This document shows positions 7,043 to 12,626 of a stretch of DNA of 12,626 bases, piece after piece; the first letter of the stretch is position 1, and every line of letters begins with the position of its first letter. The stretch lies in NCBI GenBank assembly GCA_003223995.1, contig QHYA01000235.1, positions 1 through 12,626 on the forward strand, read 5' to 3'. The position numbers and the translations under genes were made by a program. The notes beneath the pieces are model-generated. The model was not told the origin of the DNA and made no database searches. It was given only the letters and a program-made list of their open reading frames with translations. The stretch is from Acidobacteriota bacterium (GTDB lineage Bacteria; Acidobacteriota; Polarisedimenticolia; QHYA01).

Positions 7043-8392
7043 ATGCGCCATGAGGAGCTGTACTGGGTCGCGCTGAACCTCCTTCCCCATCCCCTCCAGC
7101 AGATTCGCGCCCTTCATTTGCGGCTCGGCTCGCTGGAGGAGCTCGCTCGCTGCGCTCCGAATGATCTGGGCGCCGGAAAGGCCACAGCCCCTCCACCTGC
7201 CCTGCAGAGCAGCCGGGGCGGCGATGCCGATCGGCCGGGATGGTGGATCCGCGTGCTGGGCGGCCAACTCGGCCATGCGTCCCCCCGAGTCACGGCCTCG
7301 GACATCCCGTCGGGGGAAGGGCTTCTTGAAACGGCACGTTCGGAACTGCGCCTGGCCGAGAGGCTAGGCATCGAGACGATCGTCCTGGGCGACAGACGCT
7401 ATCCTCCCCTGCTGGCTGCGATCTCGGCTCCTCCTCCTGTGCTGTACGTGCAAGGGAGGGCCGAAACGCTCTTCGCCGTCCCCGCCCCCGGGGGCCTTGC
7501 GGGTGAACCCGCAGCGGCCCGCCCGATAACGGCATCATGGTGGTGGGCGGGCGCCCCTGTCCGGTCTCCGACGGAGCCCCCACACGCAGGGCCCGTTTGC
7601 CTTGCGGTTGTCGGCACGCGCCGGCCGAGCGACTACGGGCGCATGGCCTCCCGCCGGCTCGGACGCGCCCTGGCCCGGCAAGGGGCGATCGTCGTCAGTG
7701 GCCTCGCTCGCGGCATCGACGCCGAGTCGCACCAGGGGGCGATCGAGGGGGGCGGTCTCACAATCGCGGTGCTCGGCGGTGGGCTTGCGGCCCCGGGAGG
7801 CGGATTCCCAAGCGAAAACCGCTCGCTTGCGAGGCGGATCCTCCGGGCCGGAGCCCTGGTCAGCGAGTTCCCCCTCGAGACGCAGCCGTTGAAGGGCCAC
7901 TTCCCGCGCCGCAATCGGATCATCGCGGGGCTGTCAGCGGCCGTCACGGTTGTCGAGGCGGCCTCTAGAAGCGGGGCCCTCATCACGGCCCGTCTGGCCC
8001 TCGAAGAAGGACGGGACGTGTTCGCGGTGCCGGGGAGGATCACCGATGCGCAGGCTGCGGGGACCAACGGCCTGTTGCGCGCGGGAGCCGCTGCGGCGCT
8101 GGCTCACGAGGAGGACGCGATCGAGGCCCTGCCCGCCTTCTGGCGCGATCTCCTGCCGGCTGCCTCCTCCGAAGGGCCGGCTGCCAGGATCCGCCCGGAG
8201 GTACCGACGGATCTGACCCCGGCCGAGCGGTCTCTGATGGCCCTGATGCGGGCTGACGAAACAGTCCCAGTGGACCTGCTCGTCAGCCGGTCGGGCCGGG
8301 CTGCCGGCGAGGTCCTCGCCTCCCTCGTGGCACTGGAGATCCGTGGACTTGTCCGGTCTTTGCCTGGGGGTCGGTATCTCCTTCCGCCTTGA
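7043..8392 (+). CDS. dprA: DNA-processing protein DprA (Smf family)
   Basis: A 449-residue protein. DprA binds incoming single-stranded DNA in the cytoplasm and loads RecA during natural transformation; it is also kept in many non-competent bacteria. Residues 5-43 match the N-terminal SAM-like helices. The Rossmann core shows the family signatures: YPPLL at 120-124, LAVVGTRRPSDYG (187-199), VVSGLARGIDAESH (217-230), FPRRNRIIAGLS (287-298), VVEAASRSGALIT (303-315) and FAVPGRI (327-333). Residues 391-449 form the C-terminal winged-helix domain. The family is usually about 360-380 residues; this one is longer because of two non-family stretches, about 44-92 and 145-185, the second encoded by palindrome-dense DNA. 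The dinucleotide-fold loop after TIAVLGGG also differs, with an APGGGF stretch where YP is common. The core is intact, so the protein is probably functional. The neighbour topA is a common partner of dprA. Confidence 0.96.
   Translation: MRHEELYWVALNLLPHPLQQIRALHLRLGSLEELARCAPNDLGAGKATAPPPALQSSRGGDADRPGWWIRVLGGQLGHASPRVTASDIPSGEGLLETARSELRLAERLGIETIVLGDRRYPPLLAAISAPPPVLYVQGRAETLFAVPAPGGLAGEPAAARPITASWWWAGAPVRSPTEPPHAGPVCLAVVGTRRPSDYGRMASRRLGRALARQGAIVVSGLARGIDAESHQGAIEGGGLTIAVLGGGLAAPGGGFPSENRSLARRILRAGALVSEFPLETQPLKGHFPRRNRIIAGLSAAVTVVEAASRSGALITARLALEEGRDVFAVPGRITDAQAAGTNGLLRAGAAAALAHEEDAIEALPAFWRDLLPAASSEGPAARIRPEVPTDLTPAERSLMALMRADETVPVDLLVSRSGRAAGEVLASLVALEIRGLVRSLPGGRYLLPP
7475..7597 (+). 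repeat. Palindrome-dense in-frame insert within dprA
   Basis: This stretch encodes about residues 145-185, which fall between the LYVQG strand and the VVGTR strand of DprA, where other family members have only a few residues. Its DNA holds consecutive perfect inverted repeats: a 12-base palindrome at 7484-7495 (five C, five G, closed by G and C), a hairpin GCGGGT-GA-ACCCGC at 7499-7512, an 8-base inverted repeat at 7517-7524 and 7545-7552 with a 20-base loop, GGGCGCCC at 7549-7556, and CTCCG-A-CGGAG at 7566-7576. The encoded peptide is rich in Pro, Ala and Trp, with no family match I recognise. It may be a palindromic element that entered the gene in frame; the alternative is GC-rich drift in a tolerant loop. 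Confidence 0.5.
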
Positions 8393-8410
8393 GCGTCGTC
8401 CCCGTCGTCC

Positions 8411-8439
8411 CCCATGCCATTTGTTTGACACGGCATGGG
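8411..8439 (+). repeat. Inverted repeat overlapping the topA promoter
   Basis: Perfect 8-base arms CCCATGCC (8411-8418) and GGCATGGG (8432-8439) are separated by 13 bases and span the -35 box. It looks like an operator. It could also form a hairpin in a dprA read-through transcript, but no T-run follows, so it is not a standard terminator. Confidence 0.45.
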
Positions 8440-8453
8440 TGGTGCATTATGAA
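8425..8453 (+). promoter_or_regulatory. Sigma-70 type promoter for topA
   Basis: A perfect TTGACA -35 box (8425-8430) is followed after exactly 17 bases by TATGAA (8448-8453), four of six to the -10 consensus. Transcription would start near 8460 and leave a leader of about 65 bases before topA. It lies 33 bp after the dprA stop, so topA can be transcribed independently of dprA. In other bacteria topA promoters respond to supercoiling; nothing here shows that directly. Confidence 0.6.
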
Positions 8454-8478
8454 TGACACGCGCCGAGCAGAAAGCGCG

Positions 8479-8529
8479 ATGGAACCGGCCAAATTGGCGC
8501 GGTGCACCCTGAGAAACGGAGAGGGATGA
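8479..8529 (+). other. Possible leader peptide frame coupled to topA
   Basis: An ATG at 8479 opens a 16-codon frame (MEPAKLARCTLRNGEG) whose TGA overlaps the topA ATG (ATGA). An in-frame ATG at 8449 would extend it to 26 codons, but that start overlaps the predicted -10 box and would be absent from a transcript made at this promoter. No strong ribosome site precedes 8479. Within the frame a short dyad GCCAA-A-TTGGC lies at 8488-8498. It could be a coupling or attenuation device, or chance. Confidence 0.25.
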
Positions 8530-11156
8530 CGACACCGGAGAAGTCTCTCGTCATCGTCGAGTCGCCGGCTAAGGCGAAGACTATCAACAAGTTCCTGGGG
8601 AAAGACTACGTCGTAAAGGCCTCGATGGGCCATGTCCGGGACCTTCCCAAGAATCGTCTTGGCGTGGACGAGGAGACCTTCCATCCCACCTATTCCGTCC
8701 TCCCCTCGAAGAAGAAGACCCTCGCGGAGCTGCGAAAGTCGGCGGAGAAGGTAGCCGCGATCTACCTTGCACCCGACCCCGATCGTGAAGGGGAAGCGAT
8801 CTGCTGGCATCTCCAGGAGGAGCTGCGCGGAACGCGGAAGAAGTTCTACCGGGTGCAGTTCAACGAGATCACGAAGAAGGCGATCCTTGCGGCGATGAGG
8901 AACCCCGGGCAGATCGACTGCCGGAAGGTGGACGCACAGCAAACCCGGCGCATCCTCGACAGGCTGGTCGGCTACAAGATCAGCCCTCTGCTGTGGGAGA
9001 AGGTGCGCCGGGGGCTTTCGGCCGGACGGGTGCAATCCGTCGCCCTCCGCATGATCGTGGACCGCGAGCGGGAGGTCCGGGCTTTCAAGCCGGAAGAGTA
9101 CTGGTCGATCGTCGCCAGGCTGGCCGCGGAGATGCCACCGGAGTTCGAGGCCAAATGCGCTCAGCAGGACGGCTCGAAGATCTCCCTTGGCACTCAGGTC
9201 GACGCACAGGCGGTCCTGCGCGCGCTGGAAGGGGCGGACTGGAGAGTCTCCTCCGTCACTTCGAAGGAGAAGCGCAAGAACCCTCCGCCTCCCTTCATCA
9301 CCTCGAAGCTCCAGCAGGATGCAGCGCGCCGGCACGGATACCCGGTGGCCAAGACGATGCGGCTCGCCCAGGCGCTGTACGAAGGGAAGGACCTGGGCGA
9401 GAAGGGGAGCGTGGGGCTCATCACCTACATGCGGACCGACTCCACCCGCATCGCCGATGAGGCCATCACGGCGGTCCGGGACTACATCGCGGCCACCTAC
9501 GGCCCCGAGTCTCTTCCGGACACCCCCCGCCACTACCGCAGCGGCAAGGACGCGCAGGACGCCCACGAGGCGATCCGTCCGACCTCGCCGGATCTGCCTC
9601 CCGCCGCTGTGGCTCCCTATCTGACCCGAGACGAGCTGAACATCTACACGCTTGTGTGGAACCGCTTCGTGGCCTGCCAGATGCAACCGGCCCTATACGA
9701 CACCACGTCGGTTGACATCGCGGCGGGGAAGTTCCTCTTCCGCGCCAGCGGCCAGGTCCTGAAATCCGCGGGCTGGCTGGTGGTCTATCAGGAACAGGAG
9801 GAGACCGTCCTCAAGGCTGATGAGAAGGAGGGAGAGAACGAGATGGCCCTTCCTCCGCTCAGGGAAGGGGATATACTTCGGCCCCTCGCGATCACGCCGC
9901 ACCAGCACTTCACCCAGCCGCCACCCCGGTTTTCCGAGGCGTCCCTCGTGCGGGAGCTGGAGGAGAACGGTATCGGCCGCCCGTCAACCTACGCGTCGAT
10001 CCTCCAGGTCCTGCAGGCTCGCGAGTACGTCGACAAGGAGAAGGGACGATTCTTCCCGACCGCTCTCGGCGAACTGGTCACGGACCTGATCGTGAAGTCC
10101 TTCGGAGATATCGTCCAGGTGGAGTACACGGCGCGGATGGAGGGGGAGCTGGACGAGATAGAGGAAGGCAAGCTTCGTTGGACGGACGCTCTGAGGGAGT
10201 TCTACGGCAAGTTCAGCGTGGATTTGGACCGGGCGAAGGTCGAGATGCCCGACGTGAAGCGCCAAGAGATCCCGACCGACATCATCTGCGAGAAGTGCGG
10301 CAAGCCGATGGTCCGCAAATGGGGCCGCTATGGAGAGTTCATCGCCTGCTCGGGTTATCCCGAATGCAAGAACACACGGGAGATGGCTGCCGCTTCCCAT
10401 GCGCCGCCTGAGGCGGCGGCGCCCTCCGGGGCCACCGGCGCCCCCTCCGGCGTGAGCGCGCCCGCGGCACAGCGCGGCGGCAGCGGACGGCGGGGCAGAT
10501 CCTCCGCGGTCCCGGCTGCCAAGGCTGGAGCCGACAAGGACGCCGGAGACGATCCCGCGGGGGCCCCGCCGGCTCCCGTGGAGGTGGCCGGCGCCGAGCT
10601 GAACGAAACCTGTCCAAAGTGCGGCTCACCGATGGTCGTCAAGCGAGGCAGGTTCGGCCAGTTCCTGGCCTGCTCCGCCTACCCGCGATGCAAGACAACG
10701 CGACGGCTCCACATCGGCTCCGAGGGGCAGCTCGAGGCGCGCCCCGACGTCCCGCTCGACGAGAACTGCCCCCGCTGCGGCAAGGGGCTGGTCGTCCGAA
10801 ACGGACGCTTCGGAGAGTTCACCTGCTGCTCCGACTACCCCACCTGCCGCTACATCAAGCTGAAGGAGACCGGGGTGGCTTGCCAGCGCGAGGGCTGCGG
10901 CGGGAGCATCGTCGAGCGAAAGAGCCGGCGGGGGAAGACCTTCTTCGGCTGCGACCGTTACCCCGACTGTGATTTCGTGCTCTGGAACCGGCCGCTCCCC
11001 CGGCCCTGTCCCTCCTGCGGCGCTCCCTATCTGGTCGAGAAATTCACGAAACGCGAAGGGCGGGTACTGCTCTGCCAGTCAGAGGAGTGCGATTTCCGCC
11101 AGGCCGGCGTCGAGGAGACCGCCGAGCACGAAGAACCCGCCGCTGTGCCGCAGTAG
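8526..11156 (+). CDS. topA: DNA topoisomerase I (type IA)
   Basis: An 876-residue enzyme that relaxes negative supercoils by passing one strand through a transient break. The Toprim domain starts with LVIVESPAKAKTI (catalytic E12) and carries the metal-binding acids of DPDREGE (D84, D86, E88). The active-site tyrosine is Y301 in GLITYMRTDS, and the conserved SAGRVQSVALR (165-175) and ENGIGRPSTYASI (480-492) motifs are present. After about residue 585 come five Cys4 zinc ribbons: C588/591/608/614, C696/699/716/722, C748/751/767 or 768/774, C786/791/809/815 and C828/831/850/855. A 70-residue Ala/Pro/Gly-rich linker (621-690) separates the first ribbon from the rest. The ATG at 8526 is preferred: GGAG (8518-8521) sits four bases upstream and the family sequence begins right after it. 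A GTG at 8502 is in frame but lacks a ribosome site. It is probably essential and has its own promoter. Confidence 0.98.
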   Translation: MTTPEKSLVIVESPAKAKTINKFLGKDYVVKASMGHVRDLPKNRLGVDEETFHPTYSVLPSKKKTLAELRKSAEKVAAIYLAPDPDREGEAICWHLQEELRGTRKKFYRVQFNEITKKAILAAMRNPGQIDCRKVDAQQTRRILDRLVGYKISPLLWEKVRRGLSAGRVQSVALRMIVDREREVRAFKPEEYWSIVARLAAEMPPEFEAKCAQQDGSKISLGTQVDAQAVLRALEGADWRVSSVTSKEKRKNPPPPFITSKLQQDAARRHGYPVAKTMRLAQALYEGKDLGEKGSVGLITYMRTDSTRIADEAITAVRDYIAATYGPESLPDTPRHYRSGKDAQDAHEAIRPTSPDLPPAAVAPYLTRDELNIYTLVWNRFVACQMQPALYDTTSVDIAAGKFLFRASGQVLKSAGWLVVYQEQEETVLKADEKEGENEMALPPLREGDILRPLAITPHQHFTQPPPRFSEASLVRELEENGIGRPSTYASILQVLQAREYVDKEKGRFFPTALGELVTDLIVKSFGDIVQVEYTARMEGELDEIEEGKLRWTDALREFYGKFSVDLDRAKVEMPDVKRQEIPTDIICEKCGKPMVRKWGRYGEFIACSGYPECKNTREMAAASHAPPEAAAPSGATGAPSGVSAPAAQRGGSGRRGRSSAVPAAKAGADKDAGDDPAGAPPAPVEVAGAELNETCPKCGSPMVVKRGRFGQFLACSAYPRCKTTRRLHIGSEGQLEARPDVPLDENCPRCGKGLVVRNGRFGEFTCCSDYPTCRYIKLKETGVACQREGCGGSIVERKSRRGKTFFGCDRYPDCDFVLWNRPLPRPCPSCGAPYLVEKFTKREGRVLLCQSEECDFRQAGVEETAEHEEPAAVPQ

Positions 11157-11189
11157 CCCATTTTCAACTCACCTTGCTCACGTGACACC

Positions 11190-11204
11190 GCAGCGCCCCG
11201 CTGC
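11190..11204 (+). terminator. Weak terminator-like hairpin after topA
   Basis: GCAGCG-CCC-CGCTGC forms a perfect 6-base stem with a 3-base loop, starting 33 bases past the topA stop. No T-run follows, so it is not a classical intrinsic terminator; it might block 3' decay or mark a Rho-dependent end. Confidence 0.25.
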
Positions 11205-11330
11205 CCTGCTCCGCCCGATTTGGTCTCGCTCCGCAAGCGACGCCCGATCAGCGCCCGGATCGAGCTTGTGCTCTGGTATCGCGCCATCTGCCATGTGGCA
11301 AGGGCGAATGCGCGCGGGTCGGACTCTGCC

Positions 11331-11358
11331 TTCAAGAAATCCCGCCTTGACCGATAAT
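11331..11358 (+). promoter_or_regulatory. Candidate promoter for the acyl-CoA synthetase gene
   Basis: GATAAT (11353-11358) matches the -10 box at five of six bases, with a poor TTCAAG (11331-11336) at 16-base spacing. A separate TTGACC at 11347-11352 could instead be a -35 box, but nothing good sits 17 bases beyond it. The leader would be about 40 bases. Confidence 0.3.
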
Positions 11359-11403
11359 CATCTCAGTAAGTGCTAGCAACACAGCAGCAGCGAGGCGCCG
11401 GCT

Positions 11404-12626
11404 GTGGCGGAACCACGCAAGAACCTGACCTCGCTTCTCGATGAGCTGGCTCGTAGGCCGGACCGCCCTGCCTTTGCCCTGCGAACCCCCTACCGCCGCT
11501 TCACCTGGACCGCCGGGGAGACCCACAGGGCGGCCTTGGCTTTCGCTGGACGGCTGAGAGACTCAGGTCTGCTCCCGGGCGAGCGTGTCCTCATCCAGGG
11601 GCCGAACTCTCCCGAATGGGTCGCCGCCTTCTTCGGGATCACGGCTGCTGGCTGCATCGCTGTGCCGCTCGACGAGAGCATCCCGCCCGATCTCTTCCAC
11701 CGCATCGCCGCCAAGGTCGAGGCGAAGCGGGCCGTCGTCGCCTCCCGAAGATCCGGCGAGTTGCAGGGGAACACCCTTGTGGTCGACCTTCTCGAATCCC
11801 TCCACCGGCTTCGCGGAGAGGGCATTCCGACCGCCTTGCCACATCAGGCCGAGCCCAGCGACACGGCCGAGATCGTCTTCACCTCCGGCACCACAGCGGA
11901 GCCGAAAGGGGTCGAGCTGTCCCATGCCAACCTTCTAGTCAACCTCGCGGGGATCGAGCGCGGCTTTCTCAGGAGGGAGTGGTACCTCCGGTGGCTTCTC
12001 CCTTTCCGGCTGCTCTGTCTCGTTCCTGTCACCCATCTGTTCGGCCAGTCGGTCGGCATCCTCATCCCGATCCTGTTCCGATCCACCTCGGTCTTTTCCT
12101 CCACGCTCCAGCCGATGCGGCTCCTGCAGTTCATCCGGAGGGAAAACCCGCTCGCGGTCCTGGCGGTGCCCAGGACCCTCGGAGCCCTTTCCGAGGCGGT
12201 CCTGAGAGAGCTGGACCGCCGGGGGCGCCTGCGACGATTTCAGGGGAAATACCGCGGCTGTGCGGGAAGGAGCGCCCTCTGGAGAACGCTTGCGACGCGG
12301 GACATCCGGCGCGTCCTGGGATGGCGGAGCTGGATCTTTGTTGTCGGTGGAGCCCCGCTCGATCCGGATGTCGAGGAGTTCTGGGCGCGCTGCGGGTTCG
12401 CCGTGGTGCAGGGCTACGGAATGACCGAAGCGGCGCCTGTGGTCACGATCAGCAATCCTCTCGAGGGGGTGCGCGGGACGATCGGACGCAAGATCGGCAG
12501 GCAGGAGGTGCGGCTGGCTCCCGACGGGGAGATCCTCGTCCGGGGTCCGAACGTGATGAAGGGGTATTACTCCGATCCGACCGCCACACACGAAGTCCTC
12601 GGGGACGGCTGGCTGCGCACCGGCGA
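11404..12626 (+). CDS. AMP-forming acyl-CoA synthetase / ligase, cut by the right edge
   Basis: The frame runs from a GTG at 11404 to the window end (407 codons visible) and continues beyond it. It belongs to the adenylate-forming (ANL) superfamily, which activates a carboxylic acid with ATP and usually passes it to CoA. Visible motifs: the P-loop FTSGTTAEPKG (159-169), PVTHLFGQ (208-215) as in long-chain acyl-CoA synthetases, VVGGAPLD (313-320), the A5 motif GYGMTEAAP (337-345), and the A7 motif DGWLRTG at the edge. The motor lysine region lies outside the window. A stop at 11374 limits the start; GTG 11404 with GAGG (11392-11395) eight bases upstream is the best candidate. The HLFGQ and GGAPL motifs favour a long-chain fatty acyl substrate, but O-acyl or aryl acids cannot be excluded. 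It has no obvious functional link to topA. Confidence 0.93.
   Translation, partial: MAEPRKNLTSLLDELARRPDRPAFALRTPYRRFTWTAGETHRAALAFAGRLRDSGLLPGERVLIQGPNSPEWVAAFFGITAAGCIAVPLDESIPPDLFHRIAAKVEAKRAVVASRRSGELQGNTLVVDLLESLHRLRGEGIPTALPHQAEPSDTAEIVFTSGTTAEPKGVELSHANLLVNLAGIERGFLRREWYLRWLLPFRLLCLVPVTHLFGQSVGILIPILFRSTSVFSSTLQPMRLLQFIRRENPLAVLAVPRTLGALSEAVLRELDRRGRLRRFQGKYRGCAGRSALWRTLATRDIRRVLGWRSWIFVVGGAPLDPDVEEFWARCGFAVVQGYGMTEAAPVVTISNPLEGVRGTIGRKIGRQEVRLAPDGEILVRGPNVMKGYYSDPTATHEVLGDGWLRTG

Larger units (their letters stand above)
11157..11403. other. Intergenic region between topA and the acyl-CoA synthetase gene
   Basis: This 247 bp has no credible gene. It contains a GC hairpin shortly after topA, a small TGCCA-TG-TGGCA dyad near 11289-11300, and a promoter-like patch close to the next gene. 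No tRNA cloverleaf or repeat array is seen. Confidence 0.6.

Noticed and set aside
8502..8525. GTG start for topA eight codons upstream
   Set aside because: No ribosome site; the family N-terminus begins just after ATG 8526.
8283..9686. 467-codon minus-strand frame antisense to topA
   Set aside because: Composition is typical of a shadow frame (His/Leu/Arg/Asp), and it overlaps the conserved catalytic part of topA.

Overview
The window is GC-rich bacterial DNA with tightly packed genes. An outer-membrane beta-barrel protein of the YaiO type points to a Gram-negative (diderm) organism. I cannot fix the phylum; high-GC environmental lineages such as Acidobacteriota, Myxococcota or Candidatus Eisenbacteria would fit, but that is a guess.

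Left half, minus strand (6798 down to 1). This is a single-direction cluster that reads like an operon: a stand-alone response regulator, a membrane-anchored HEAT-repeat protein, a processive family-2 glycosyltransferase with membrane segments and a QxxRW motif, a periplasmic TPR domain fused to a YaiO-type outer-membrane barrel, a membrane-anchored TPR protein, and a polytopic membrane protein that runs off the left edge. Two junctions are ATGA overlaps and one gap is 11 bp. The set has the parts expected of a synthase-dependent exopolysaccharide machine (inner-membrane synthase, periplasmic TPR scaffold, outer-membrane pore), but with a HEAT protein and a receiver-only regulator and no PilZ domain on the synthase. 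The polymer and its control cannot be read from sequence. This cluster is the most interesting part of the window.

Middle, 6799-7042. A short divergent intergenic region with an AT-rich island carries a plausible promoter for the minus-strand cluster.

Right half, plus strand (7043 to 12626). This holds dprA (DNA-processing protein A, ssDNA binding and RecA loading) and topA (DNA topoisomerase I with five C-terminal Cys4 zinc ribbons), then an AMP-forming acyl-CoA synthetase-like gene cut by the right edge. dprA contains a roughly 40-residue non-family insert whose DNA is packed with perfect palindromes. topA has its own strong promoter-like sequence overlapped by an inverted repeat, and a possible leader peptide ending in an ATGA overlap with its start.

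I see no tRNA, rRNA, CRISPR array, transposase or integrase in the window. Many long open frames antisense to these genes are GC-driven shadows and are left out.
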